From positions 1,984,001 to 2,048,000 of the forward strand of contig NC_135780.1 of the NCBI RefSeq assembly GCF_028453695.1: a stretch of 64,000 nt of DNA. Direction: 5' to 3'. Positions 25,952 through 38,587 of this stretch are shown here, in pieces (the stretch's first letter is position 1; each line of letters starts with the position of its first letter). The stretch is from Augochlora pura (Eukaryota > Arthropoda > Insecta > Hymenoptera > Halictidae). The position numbers and the translations under genes are program-made. The notes beneath the pieces were generated by a model that searched no databases, had not been told where the DNA came from, and saw only the letters and a program-made list of their open reading frames with translations.

Positions 25952-27543
25952 AAGGAAGCTTTTGTGATTCAAAGAAAAAAAAAACAGAAAAGAAAGGGAG
26001 CAGCGACTCATTTCTTCCATTTTCTATATCACGACATTTTATAACAATTACTCATACATTGCCAACAGGAAAAAAGAAGGAAAATGCGAGACACTGTGTT
26101 AATGTAATCTTATGATTATACTTATCCTACCGCCACGAGCGTTCCTTTCGGCGAGACACGTACAAGTCGATTTTTTACACGGACCTATTTGTATTAACAA
26201 CGGTTAGGCGGTGTGAGGGTTCGGGCCCAAACATAACGAAAAATACGATAACGAAGTTTTGATAAAGCGCAACCGGTTCGATTCCTAACGTTACCAACGA
26301 TCTAAGCATTTTTGGGCTTGTATCAGCATCCGTCTTTATACACTAACTCGCCAAAGGATGTACTTTTTATACTAAGAAAAGCTCTGCACGCCAGACGAAC
26401 GTTATTTTCGATAGCAACAAAATTGGGTAGCATTGCATGCGTTACAGATATATCGCAATGGTACAGCGGTTGACCTTATATTTGTGTAAAAATCATATTT
26501 TATATAAACGGGCTATTGTACTTTTTTAATATTTCGTACACATCGCATTGTCATTCCGATAAAAATTATGACGAATAAAAAAGTAATTTGTAAAAAAATT
26601 GATTCTTTATTATATTCTCTTTAATGTCGACATCTGTGGAAATTACTTTCAAAATTAGTCATAACAAAAATTTATTCATAAGTTCACCAAAGCACTGTTT
26701 ATGTTATAAAACTTATCATAAATTTTAGTTTGGCATCTACAAATATTTCTGATTAAAAGAAATACTTAAAGAAGAAATTTACTTTGGAGTTTGCTAATCG
26801 TTTGAACTGGCGCGTGTAAGTTCAAACCAAAGGGAGAGTGTCGTCTGTCAATATATGGTAGTAGTGGTGCCTATTCCCAACAAAAACCATACCGTAAAGT
26901 GATGATGGAACAACGAGCTATGATTGGTCGGCGAATCGTATCTGTCCAATAATTAGTCATATTCTCGTGGAAATCGATTCTATGAACTATATACAACGTG
27001 AGAAAAGACCTGTTGCTAGTCCTTCGGTAGCCATGCTGTCTATCGCAAGTAAAAGTTAAATGTTTTAATTGTTCGTCCTAGAAACGCTACAATCGACGAT
27101 CTTCGCTCAGAGAAGTTTCGACATCTTACCTTACTTCCTCTCTGATCAGGTACATGCAAATATATGTATTTAGTCTTATCATTGTAGATTTCACATTTTT
27201 TTGTTTATTTTCAAATTAGCAAATTGCTATTCAAAGACGAAGACCAATGTCCTTCCGAGTTTTTCGAATGTCGCGGAGTGTTATCGAAATTACTTATATA
27301 CAACATCTAAATGTTAATTACGATCTTATAATATCTCAATATTTACATGATCTCGCGACAGATATACTAAGAACGGAACTGGCCATTAATCAATGTAGAA
27401 ATTTACATTATTTCATAATTATTGTATCGTTTATTTGAGGCTTATAATTGAAAAGAATTGACGAAGTTAAATATTACTGATCACAGTTGCATCAATAGGT
27501 CATCATCGATCGCCGATTGCACATGTTGATCGTTTATCATTAA
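25952..27543 (+). other. Thymosin 3' UTR and otu upstream region
   Basis: Non-coding. A plus-strand AATAAA at 26574-26579, followed by an A/T-rich tract, is the best poly(A) signal for the thymosin transcript and would give a 3' UTR of about 630 bases. The rest, AT-rich, should contain the otu promoter and leader. A possible leader donor CTGATCAG/GTACATG lies near 27150. Confidence 0.5.
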
Positions 27544-30500
27544 ATGGTAGTTTATTTTCAAAACAAAATGGAAATATCGCCCAGAAAACCGTCGAAACGT
27601 GCACAAGAACCTGTTGACGAATGGCTACAAGCTAAAGGATATTTTAGAAAACATGCACCTAGAGATCCAACTTGTTTGTTCAGAGCAGTCAGTGAACAAG
27701 TTTACATGACACAACATTATCATCTTAGAGTCAGGAAGGAGTGTGTGGAATTTATGAGAACAATGACACAATCAGCTTTTGAGGTACACAAGCAAAGTTG
27801 AAATCATATTGTCCTGCTAATGGTTTCTGTATTAAAACTTATATTTCTTAGAATATAGTGATTCCATTTGATGACTACATAGACCAAATGGCATGTTTTA
27901 CTGAATGGGGTGGTAGAAATGAAATTCAAGCAATGTCACTGTTGTATAAAAAGGAATTTGTAATATTTAGTGGTCAGAAACAGATTCAACGTATTATTAC
28001 TAACAATGGTTTCAAAGACGCAATCTATTTGTGCCACACCCCACAGAAACAATATGAAAGCATCTGCACGCAAGATTTTGTTGCAACAGCTGCCTATTGT
28101 CAATGTAAGTCTTGTTGAATATGACTTCTTATAATACATCAGATGCACTAGTATAATTCTATAACTATCTATGCATTGTTTTACAGCTATCGTTTATCAA
28201 ATACTTTACAGAGGTGTATTTAACATGGTTAACTTAGAGTCTACTGTCCATAAAATGTTACATGACCGAACTGCTACTTTTAGACATGACAAATTTTTCC
28301 TCAAAGGCAACATAGAAATGCGAGAGTAAGACTTTTAATACATGCATTGTTGATAATTGATTGGTGATATATATCTAAATTAATTTTGTATCTGTTTAGT
28401 CAGTTGACTGCAGAAATATATAATAAAGTAGAGAATGGAATTGATGAACTGGATGATGCACAAAGTGCTGGAAAGAATATACCACCATTTCCCTATAGAG
28501 TTGCAAAAGCTCTTGATCCTAATATTTATCGTAATACTGACTTTGACATATGGCATGAGATTAGAAGAGGTAACAGAACTTTTTCTGTGTATATCATAAT
28601 TATGTACATCTGTCTATGCTTGAAGTTATCATAATTTAAATCGTTTAGAAGTGAAGAATGCAGGTTGGACTAGACACAATAGTCATGAATTACAAGTTGG
28701 TGGTAAATGTTTAATTCAAATGGATTTTAATGAAGAAGATTTTGACAAAGCTAACAATAATAATGTCTATGTGTCTTCGCTTGAGAAGGATGCTAATTAC
28801 AATGATACAAAAGTATTACAAAAAATTGACAAACAGGATCCTGTGTATCTCTTTGGTCATATACAAGAAATGAGTAAAGATCGGGGACCCGTATTGGTTT
28901 TCATTGAAGAACTAGGAGAGAAGAAGATTGTGCCATACTCTGCTCTCAAACCGTTGCCTTTAAGAAAAAGTAAACAAAGTAATTGGCCGCCAATGTGCAA
29001 AAGGAATATGCTTTTAGACTCCAGTTAGTAACTCAGAAAATTCGCATATGCTGGCCAAAAATTTCCTCTCTTATTAAAATATTTGCATTACATGTTATTA
29101 GATCAGAAATGGAAAAAACCGTACAGTGCAGTTTCACGCAAGATTAAACAGACGGTTTCTAGTGTGACTATTTCTTCAGGTACTGTTGACAAAAATGGAA
29201 ATAATGAAAACTGCTCTGATGGTATTAACAAAAACAGCATTCAGTGGAAAAAGGAATGTTTGTAAGTATTTATTTTTTGATATTTCAAAAACAGTCAGTA
29301 TTATAAGCTCTTCTTTATTTGAATTTGTCTCCAATTGTAGGAAAGAAGAACAGCCACAGGCATATGAAAACTATGGATTGGAAAAGTATGGTAATTACTC
29401 GGTTAATGTACGTAGAATCAATACGAAAAATATTAAACCGATAGGTATATAAAACATTAATAAAAGTCTTTTCCCATAGACCTCTTCTGAAATGTTCCCT
29501 ACAAAAACGAATCTCGATAATACTCAATCATTAGTAGCGGATATTGGGCAAGAAAATGACAAAGGACATAAAGAAAAAAATACATTTGAAAACATAAATA
29601 CTGATAAGTATTCAGTAAAAAATTCGAAACCCGATAACGCATTAAGTTCTGATAATAATACAGGATTCGATTCGTACCCGATTCAAAGAACGCAAATGGA
29701 AAATTTCTATTCCCCATATTCTGGTATGTAAATTATTATTTCGTTGATCAGGCAGTTTCTCTAGTTATCAATCATTTCTCAGGGGAGCAAATTTCTGCAA
29801 CTCAAGTGGACAATATATTGCGTTCTATTAACTGTTCGGTACAAAAGAGCGTTGATGTAAACGGCAGTGATTTGCCGTTGTCAGGTATAAGCTAAATTCG
29901 TTTCATATATACATTCTCTTTATTAATCTTCGTTTACATATTATATTTTTTCCTTATAGATCCATTTACTTTGAGATTTTTTTATAACTTAGGATTAGAA
30001 TGTTTTCGCGGGGGCAGCAACTGGAATTATTTGACAAATGAACAGTCATCCGGTGCAGGACAATGGTACCAAGGTACTTTAGATTTTACGTCTATAAAAA
30101 CATTTCTATATGCTATTACAATTTCTAAATGCAAATTTATTTGTTCTATAGGTATGCCGCAGAACGAGGATGAAATTACAACCATTGCGAACGGTGTGAT
30201 GCAGCACTGTGCAGTTTCGCCACAAAGATCGGATCACAGTAGTGATCAAAAAGAAAACAACAGTCAATTGTTAAATCAAGAAAGCGGGGACAACTGCGCG
30301 ACTGTTAAGGATGCAACGGTACAAAATTCCGAAGTAGCAAAGACGGATGAAGGAAAAGATGCGTTGCAACCACCACGCGAGAAAACAAAGGATCAAGAGC
30401 CGGTTAACAGGGATTCTTTTCGTCCGAGTAGAAACGTTTTGGCTCCACGATTCAAGAGGAATTCAGACAGTATGTTGTGAGAACAACTTTACAAATAAAA

Positions 30501-31152
30501 TATTTCTGATTAATTGTGATCTAACAAGCACACCATTTATTCTTCAGATCGATATCGTACATCTTCTCACTTTACACATCAGGGTAATCAATATTCACAT
30601 TCTGGACCAAATACAAAGTCTTCTAAATCGCAAGAATTGAAGAACGACAGTGTGCAACAATCGATGACGGCACCTCATCAAATGCACGATTCAACGGTTG
30701 CAGCGATGAACTCGTATCAAGCACCGTACATGCAACAAGGCATGTATTCCGGGATGCCATATTATGCAAACGAGGCAGAAGCATTCGCAAATCCATTTTA
30801 CCCACCTAATCCAGGATTCTTTCCAATACCTTGTTTACCGCATTCAGATATACCTGATAATGGCAACATGCAACCATTTTCGCCGCACTTGTTTCCCGGA
30901 ATGGATTACACACAGGCTTATCCTAATGTATGTCCTCCGTACATGTGTCCTCCTCAACCTGCCCCATACAATATGCCGCCTCAAAACATGCAAGAACATT
31001 GGTATGCAGTTGCTGGACAACCGCATTATATGCCATATGCTCCCATGTTACCGGTTACTACGGACGGAGTGTGCAATGGGCTAACGCAAAACGTCAATCA
31101 GAGTACATCCACTCCGGATTGCATAACCATGCAAGTATGCTCAAACCTGTAA
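27544..31152 (+). CDS. otu: OTU-domain and Tudor-domain protein, otu/OTUD4 family
   Basis: Twelve exons join in frame to 910 residues: 27544-27783, 27852-28104, 28187-28325, 28400-28569, 28649-28969, 29102-29261, 29341-29407, 29480-29723, 29783-29884, 29960-30073, 30152-30469 and 30548-31152. The N-terminal OTU domain (about residues 25-165) has the Asp-Cys signature RDPTCLFRAVSEQVY (D41, C44), then EWGGRNEIQAMSLLYKKEF and YCQSIVYQILYRGVF, aligning well with OTUD4. The place of the usual catalytic His reads KQYES, with Gln147. A Tudor-like region follows at about 285-365 (LQVGGKCLIQM, GPVLVFIEELGEKKIVPYSA). The exon with LRFFYNLGLECFRGGSNW matches a second OTUD4 motif. The last 200 residues are rich in Pro, Tyr, Met and Asn, low-complexity like Drosophila Otu, a deubiquitinase and RNA-associated germline protein. 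A second in-frame Met is at residue 9. Confidence 0.92.
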
Positions 31153-31700
31153 GCATATCTTGCACCAAAATATAAGTAAAACAGTATGTTCCTTCGTTGC
31201 GCACAATCTACTATGAGAAGACTGAAGGATTTACCTTACAGTATTGTTCAAACCATCGGCTTTATTAGTACTTAGGAATGTAGATATGTGCAGCACATAA
31301 AGTTTCTTTATAACAATAATTTTGATACGTAATGTTAACTAGAGTAATAATATTTTTGCAATAATATTATCCTAAAGTGTTGTAAGAATATAAGCGACAA
31401 TAGTACAAATCATAAACCTAAATAAGTAATAGCGATCTAATAGATAGTACTAATAGTAACATACCTGTATAATTCTATTCAGCAGACTATTCCATTTCAT
31501 ATTGTAGTAAGTATTCGTTTCGAATGATCGAAACGAAAAACAAGTCTTTATGAAATTTTATACAGGTGACTTAGTTCCTAAATATATTTTGCTGTTATTA
31601 TTTACATATATCGTTTGTTGAGACACCTTTTTGCAAATAAAAAGATCTATATTTGCTACTGATGTGTGTTGTTTAATCATCTTATGAGGGAAATTTAACT
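31153..31700 (+). other. otu 3' UTR
   Basis: AT-rich, non-coding sequence after the stop. The plus-strand AATAAA at 31636-31641, within GCAAATAAAAAG, is a good poly(A) signal about 485 bases downstream of the stop. Confidence 0.6.
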
Positions 31701-31743
31701 GAAATAAATGGTTAAGAATATTTTATATAAATTGAAAATTAAA

Positions 31744-32130
31744 AGTAGCGCCATGCGTGGAGCTCCTGGTGGCGAGATCTGAAAGCTCTTCTCACGCTTC
31801 GTACAGCGCCAATTAGAAAATGGCAAAACCATGAAACTGCTAGCCAAATAATAGGGCCCTCTGTTGCAAAATCTGGAAGATCTTTTCGGGATCCATACAG
31901 CGATAACTAATACATACGTGGTAAAACACTGATTTGGTAGTTCTGTTTGGTTAACAATTTCAGCGTTTGCCATGTACTAATTGTCGCTGTAGGGACCCTG
32001 AAAAGAGATTCCACATTTCGTCACAGAGGACTCTACTGCTCAGCTAGCAGTTTCAGCATTTTGCTATTTACTAATTGGCGCTGTACGAACCTCGGAAGAG
32101 CTTCCAGATTTCTCTACAAGAGGCGCCACT
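31744..32130. repeat. Long imperfect foldback (inverted-repeat) element
   Basis: Two arms of about 190 bp face each other around 31937. The left arm contains TTCGTACAGCGCCAATTAG, and the complement of the right arm contains the same string at the matching place. The ends read AGTAGCGCCA and (reverse complement) AGTGGCGCCT. Each arm looks like two diverged units of about 95 bp, since the CATACAGCGATAACTAATAC part resembles the CGTACAGCGCCAATTAG part. Translations of the two strands resemble each other (SSFMVLPFSNWRCT versus SSFSILLFTNWRCT), which is the inverted repeat showing through rather than a gene. Confidence 0.8.
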
Positions 32131-34537
32131 TGTTGTAAACAGCGCAGAATCATTAACAATTACAAACTAAGTTAAAATTGGTACGCAAAATTAAGCACAG
32201 TTCTGGTTAACAGTCTAAGCGTTTTGCTATTTGGTTAATCTTCAGATAAATTATGAAAGGTTTTTAATGAATGAACGAGAACTGGATTTAAGATTTATTT
32301 CATGGAATCCATCAAACTTTCGGTAACATCTTTTGTACAACGTATATAGGTCCGTTTCGTACGTAGTAAACGCTACGAGAGAAAAATGAATTAGATAGCG
32401 CTATAACAAAGTTTTAAGTACAATCACGGGGCAGTTGCATACGAAGAAACTTCATTCGAACATTCATTCTATTAATACCATGTAGAAATATTACTCATGC
32501 AATGGAACCTGCTTACTTATAATTTAAATATGGTAAACGTGGAATGTTCAGGTATAAGTCGCTAGCTTAAGTTACCAATACGTATGAAAGTGTTAAAAGC
32601 TGTTGTCTTAACGATTATAAATTTTAAGAAACTCCATCGACACATTAAAGTGTAAAATGTATTTAGAAAGACGACAGCGGTTGGCAGTATTGGAAGAGGA
32701 TCGAGGATACATCGTTATCAATTTCACATTGTTTCGAATGTCGATTTCTTCGTACAACATGCACAGTCAACAAAAATTCATAGAAATTCGTCGAGAAATG
32801 CGATTTAAGGGGGAGTGGTGGGCTTGATTTAGAACGCTAAAAATAAAATAATATTTATGATTCTACTATTATTAATACTAGTATTAATCAAAGCAACATA
32901 GAAGATAATTTTTGAAATTGCCAAACCAGGGGCTGTTTCCTAACGCAAAAATAACATTATTTGGCACCTTGGTAAAGAAAAGTAGGCCATTGAAATTGGT
33001 TTTTCGGCCACGGAAAAACGTCTCTATAAATTCAGTTCCGACAAAGGTGTCGCGTAAAAAACGAACCAAGTGTTACAATGATATAGAGCTCTCCGACCTT
33101 CAATATAAATAAATACGATATAATAATACATACATACATACATATAGAGGTATATACGTATACATACATACACATATAAGAGTATATATCTACAACACGG
33201 TTCCGTTAATGTAAAAAGAGTGGAATATGAAACCTCGTTTCGCTCGCGACGCAAATTAGATTGGATCGAAATTCGCGGGCTCGACGGCGGGCTGTTCGAT
33301 CGAACGTCATTTATCGTTTCCGGTTTCGCGGATGTGAAATGAAAAAAAAAGGCCCGCCGAGTGGGCCATGCGAACGGGCGCGCGCGCACCCCACGCTAAT
33401 ACGCGCCGATCTGACGACTCTAATTGCAATTAAACGCGCCGCGTTACAATCTCCCAGCGGTAAACTCGCGTGTAATTGCAATTACAGACCCGACAGGCTG
33501 CGCGAACGAGATTTTTTTCTATAACACCAGGAAAAAATGGAGTTTATCACCCCGCGAGGATACGTCCAGCGTGTCGAGGCACGTAGAAACGGCGATCGAA
33601 TCGATATTAAACGGCGCAATCTTTTCGAGTGAACCATTTCAAACAAACTGGCGGCTGTCCGAGCGAGTATCGGCCATCGAAAAGAGCTGTTTACGGGTTA
33701 GAGGGCCAACGATAGCAGCCCGCGAAATTGTCGCCTAAGTTTAGCCCGTAATCGGGATATCCACGGCCACGATAGTCATTCTCAATTTATTCTCGGTTTA
33801 TTTACTGTAAGCTCAACCGTATTTTTAGATTCTTCAATTCGCTTTCAGCACCCTCCACATCCTCTTCGCGTTCGTAAATGCATTCGGATGCCTTCCGGAA
33901 ACTCCCTGGAAACAAACTCGCTGAAAGAGGGCCCTCTCTTTGCACCTGTAAGTATAACAAGAAATTACATATAATTTGCGCGAGATTAGGGTAAATAAAA
34001 ATTATTAATATAATGCTTATATCCGTTCATCACTGAAAAATCGAGATTGCAAGTAGTTACAGTGTAGAATATAGCAATCGCTTCCTTAGTTCCATTTTCG
34101 TTAACTAAATTAAAATCAGATAGTTCTTGCAGACAATGTATTAAATATAGTAAGAAAATATATTAGCTAGCAGTTCTTAATGTAAATCAACTTTTTATAC
34201 CATTTTAGTCTAATTTTCCCCGTCTTAAAGTAGACGCTCTCAGTTTTTAAGTTGCATAAAAATATCTCAAGATTCATCTGAAATATCGCTTTCAATTCGT
34301 GTAATTGTTCTTGGCTTTTTCTTGGCGTCGGAAAGGTCCGTAAACGGACTTATTACACAACCTAATGGTATCGTCGATCCTCCTAATTTCTCATTTATTT
34401 ATAAAATATAAATCCGTGAATATTGCAGATACCACCACGGAAGCATTAACATGAAATCGAAGAGCGAGCTCGGCGGTAATACTAAATGGTCTTGGTACCT
34501 GACGATTCTCAGTGGCCTTGCTGGATCCCGCCGCCGC
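32131..34537. other. Intergenic DNA between otu and the LRR gene
   Basis: No coding sequence recognised. A short (CATA)n-like tract lies at about 33129-33178, and a GC-rich patch at 33.2-33.75 kb. A minus-strand AATAAA at 34394-34399 is about 140 bases past the LRR-gene stop and is its likely poly(A) signal. Confidence 0.5.
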
Positions 34538-36888
34538 TCAGGTGTTCTCCGGTTGGTTCAAGTTGCTGTTCAACAGCTCGGTGTTCGCGTTGTTCGCGTT
34601 CAGTCTCTGTTGCTCCTTCAGCTTCTTCTTCCTACGCTTGTTCTTCTTGTGCACGCAGGTTAGGACGACGAACAAGGCGAACAGGGAGCCCGCGATGCAA
34701 CAGGCGACGATGATCCACATGTTCCTAGCATTTTTCGTTTGGATGCGGAGCCGCTCGATGTCCGCGCACGTATCGTACAGCTCGCTGGTCCTGTTATTGA
34801 ACACCGGCTCGGGAGGACAGCCACGTTTCAACTCCTCGGTGCAGTTGAAAGCCGGCAGTACGTCGATCGCGCGCATTTTCAACCAATGGTGCAGCGTCTG
34901 GCATTGGCAAGCGGTCGCGTTGAACTTGATATTGTTTCCAGATAGATCGAGCTTCTTCAGGAAACAGAATGGTGCCAAGTCCTCGGGAGTGACCGACTCG
35001 ATTGCGTTGTGGGAGACGTTCAGCTCCGTCATAGCGGGCATAAGGCCTAGCTGCGGGATCCTCTTCAGTTTGTTGTGCGATATCTGCAGGAAGTTCAACG
35101 GCGACGTGACCTCCATGTGCGTGAACACGTTGTCCTGCAAATAGTCATGAAATCGATACTGATATTATCTATGGTATTCTATCAATACAATACCAAAGTA
35201 CTTAACAATGTATACCGGATACGTATCAAAATTTTAGGTATTTAGTATCACTCGTCGATACCGAGACTTCAATCAAAGTAACTTTTACATGGTTACTGAA
35301 TTCTAAACGAAAACTAAACAAAGTTTTTGTTGAAATTTTTCTAAAAGCGTAGTAGTTACTTCGAGTATACATATGAATATATTATAATTATTCGGTATTG
35401 AAACAAAATTGTTGAACAGGTATCAATAGGTACGGAGCGATATCATTCTCAACGCTACCTGCAAGTCGTTCGAGCCCAGGTACATCTTCCGCAGATAAGG
35501 TAATTGAAACAGGCCGCGCGGTAAGTTGTCGCAGCCGTTCTGCTGCAAGTCCAGCACTTCCAAATAGTGCAGGCTGCTGAACGCGTCCTCGTCGATCGAC
35601 CGGATGAAGTTGTCGTTCAGGTAGATGAACGCCAGGTTCGTGTACGCGGCCAGGCTGCTGTTCGTTAGTTCGCGAATCCTGTTCACAGACAGGTCCAGGA
35701 TCTGGAAATACGGATTGCGTGGGAACGTGGATGAGGATCGTTATAGTGCACGGGGACTACCTCTGAAGGTAAAAGCGCTTCGATATTTTTCAGGCTGCAA
35801 CGGTTCGATCAAATCGTTCGTTAATGCTTGCGCCTTTGAACATTTCATTCATTTATTCACGAGAAAAATCCTTCGGTGTAAAAGAAACTAATACCCAGAG
35901 AGAATAGAACGAAATGAAATGTATACAAAAGAAAATATTGACGCATTGAAAATTTGATAAAGTTGTTATTATAAAATATTTTGCAACGATAGTTCTGAAC
36001 TTGCTAGAAATTGTTTGATTATATCTGTTCTTCACTGCACAGGGTTAGAGTGATTAATCGTTCTATTAATACTTATATGAATAATATATCCATTGATATG
36101 TTATCAAATGTCATTTTAGTTCGACGCATTTATCATCCTACCAAAAGGAGGAAATAAGTAATCAAAATTAAATGAAAAATAAGTGGCGTGATAATACGAT
36201 GTTTTTCTTTATACTATCATAATTATGTAGGCAACGTTTTATACTATATCAAAAGATTCTGACATTTATATATCCTTCGCGGTCGTATTTAGTTCATACA
36301 TAGATGTCATGCTGGTCGAAGTTAATTATCGTTTAACGAACATGACACATAATACGTAAGATTGAGTAGAAAAAATAATTATATTAACTGTGTTTTACAG
36401 TTTAGATATATGTAACATAATAATATGTTTCAAGTTTGTGTAAGAATAGAAATAAATAAATAACTTCGGCGGCTGAGACATATGACCGCAAAGGGGTAAT
36501 ATACCATAAAGCATTAACTATATACATTAACTCGAATATACAGCGTACAAGTCAAAGTTACACTAATGTACGAATACTTTCGTGTATGAGTGCTCATTGA
36601 CGCCCGTATCGAAGCTTCGAAAATGATAAGTATAGCAAAAAAGTAATAGTTTATCTGTTGGTAGAAACTCGATGGTACCTGAATGTCAGTCTTCAAATTG
36701 GCAGGCACTTGTCCCAGGCTGAGATTCACGCAGCGCACCTGCAGCATCGCGTACACCCTGTTGTACCTGCACGTCTTCGAGGGTATGTCCTGGTGCATGA
36801 CCAAGGTGGAGCCAGCCAATCCGGGCACGATGGTGCCGGGAACGGCGGCCAGGATGAATCCCACTAACAGGAGTCGGTTGATGATCAT
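34538..36888 (-). CDS. Leucine-rich-repeat single-pass membrane protein, lapsyn-like
   Basis: Three minus-strand exons, 36888-36679 (from an acceptor at 36902), 35701-35459 and 35134-34538, join in phase 0 to 349 residues. A hydrophobic signal peptide (IINRLLLVGFILAAVPG) is followed by an N-terminal cap (SKTC, VRCVNLSL). Leucine-rich repeats run from about residue 71 to 225 (LDLSVNRIREL, YLNDNFIRSI, VLDLQQNGCDNLP, MYLGSNDLQ, LNVSHNAIESV, LDLSGNNIKFN). A cysteine-bearing C-terminal cap follows (CQCQTLHHWLK, FNCTEELKRGC), then a membrane helix near 290-312 (IIVACCIAGSLFALFVVLTC) and a short basic tail. The layout and length fit a cell-surface adhesion or synaptic LRR protein; Drosophila lapsyn is the closest I can name, from memory and not from an alignment. 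The 5' UTR continues upstream beyond an intron whose donor I could not place. Confidence 0.88.
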
Positions 36889-36902
36889 GCCCAGACCGAT
36901 GT

Positions 36903-37512
36903 CTGTAACAGAGACGAGCGGATTTCTCGGTTGAAATCGACGGTCAAGACACGAGAGAGAGAGAGAGTCGAGTCTCGAGAGCGGCGGTTCCGGACGGCGT
37001 ATCTCGAGAATCGGGAACCCGGTGATCGGAAATCGGGAATCGACGAGTTTCACGAAGCCCACGGGGCAACGTCACGACGATCTATCGATCGGTCGGCGAA
37101 ACTGTCGGAAGCTTGGCATCGGAACAGAAACGCGATAGAACATTCGCCGGTCGCGAGAGAGCTTTCATGACCGTTCCCCTACCCGCGTTACGTTCCCCGA
37201 GCGCGGGCGCTCCTTCCTAAAGAAATCGTGAAAGTTGAAGATGGCCAGCGGGTCTTCGATGCATTATTTTGCGTCAGCCAGGTTCCCCCCGACCTTGTTC
37301 CGAACCGGGAACAATGACGGGGGAATTTCTGAGAGGCATTCCCGATGCAGTCTCCTAGGGAGGAACGCGAGCGGATACCTCGCGTGAATTTTTTAACGGC
37401 TCCGAATACCTATCGGTCGTCCATGAAGCTCGGGCTACCGCTATTCCCGACGATACCACGATCCTCAAACACCGGTACGATGAAATATTAGCAACTTTGT
37501 TTTAATACGGTA
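36903..37512. other. Region upstream of LRR gene coding exon
   Basis: Non-coding; intron or promoter side of the minus-strand LRR gene. GC-rich, with a short GAGA run at 36955-36966. It ends at an assembly gap. Confidence 0.4.
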
Positions 37513-37612
37513 NNNNNNNNNNNNNNNNNNNNNNNNNNNNNNNNNNNNNNNNNNNNNNNNNNNNNNNNNNNNNNNNNNNNNNNNNNNNNNNNNNNNNNNN
37601 NNNNNNNNNNNN
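37513..37612. other. Assembly gap (100 N)
   Basis: Exactly 100 unspecified bases, the usual placeholder for a gap of unknown size. Confidence 0.99.
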
Positions 37613-37850
37613 TTCTTCACCGGTCCCGCAACTCTTTCCACGCCGACAAGATACCATTTCTACTAAGATTTGAAAATTCGTTTCTTGAATCTTTTCTCCC
37701 CCTTTTTTCCGATTTGTGAAACGTCCATTCACAATTTGTATAATACACTTTTAACCTTTTAGGTACAGCAGGATTTCGCGCAAATATAGTTTTTCGTAAT
37801 TAAATTACCATTTTCTCTTAATATATATATTTTTCCGTATATCTATATAT

Positions 37851-38223
37851 GAGCCGCCCAGTGCACACATCGATTAACTCCACTTTTTGAAAAATCTTAA
37901 ATTTAAGTGTCAAAGCACTTGGTAAAGTCATAACTTTTTATATTTATAATAACTTTCCTGAATAATAAAGATTAACACCATTAAACGCAAAATTTTTTTT
38001 TTTTTTTTGGCTATTCTTTCTTGTTAATTTTATACATTAAATAATATTAATTTTATACATTAAATTATACGTTAAATGAAAGCTATATCTGTATTTATTC
38101 ATTCTACATTATATATGTGAATCTATGTTATAACAGGAATTTTAAAAATCAATGTACATCATTTCATCGCGTTTCTCGACTTTTTGTTTTATGGAGTTAG
38201 TCGATGTGTGCACTGAACGGCTC
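37851..38223. mobile_element. Miniature inverted-repeat element with 32-bp termini
   Basis: The left terminus (37851-37882) and the complement of the right (38192-38223) share GAGCCG, then CAGTGCACACATCGA and TAACTCCA, with only three mismatches over 32 bases. Both ends abut ATAT, a possible target duplication. The 310-bp interior is AT-rich and non-coding. The termini are unrelated to the TTAA set. Confidence 0.8.
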
Positions 38224-38369
38224 ATATAGTATTAATAATATATATTCTTTTCTTAATGTATTGTATATACACACTTTCACTTTAATTATTTGCTTTAATA
38301 AATAATGAAACAATTGAGTGAAGCACGAACCATTCGCGAAAGCCACTATAGTGGCGCGCCGTACATAAA

Positions 38370-38587
38370 CACTAAACGTACCAAGAGGGGTCAAATGACC
38401 CCTTTTGAAAATTTACTTTTCTAATTCTTACATTCATTGTTATTTCTGTCGGTCATTTGACTTTCTGTAAATTCTTATATCATCCGATTATTCAATTTCC
38501 CACTTTCCGTTTTTCTCGTAGCTTATTTTTTACCGACAAAAATTCTATGGTAAGATTAGGTATAGAAAAATGCCGGTACGTTTAGTG
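38370..38587. mobile_element. TTAA-type miniature element, copy 1 (TAAA target)
   Basis: 218 bp with perfect 13-bp inverted ends CACTAAACGTACC/GGTACGTTTAGTG. The flanking duplication is TAAA on both sides (38366-38369, 38588-38591) rather than TTAA. A hairpin AGGGGTCA-AA-TGACCCCT (38386-38403) starts 16 bases inside the left end. It is almost identical to 48276-48493. Confidence 0.88.

Noticed and set aside
26262..26290. tRNA-like B box (GGTTCGATTCC)
   Set aside because: No A box, no acceptor stem and no cloverleaf could be built around it.
29408..29444. Extended end of otu exon 7 to a donor at 29445
   Set aside because: Joining from there to 29480 meets a stop at once; the GTACGT donor after 29407 keeps the frame.
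31695..32138. Similar open frames on opposite strands, at first sight a duplicated small gene
   Set aside because: The resemblance is explained by the long inverted repeat; the arms are degenerate and there is no start context or homology.
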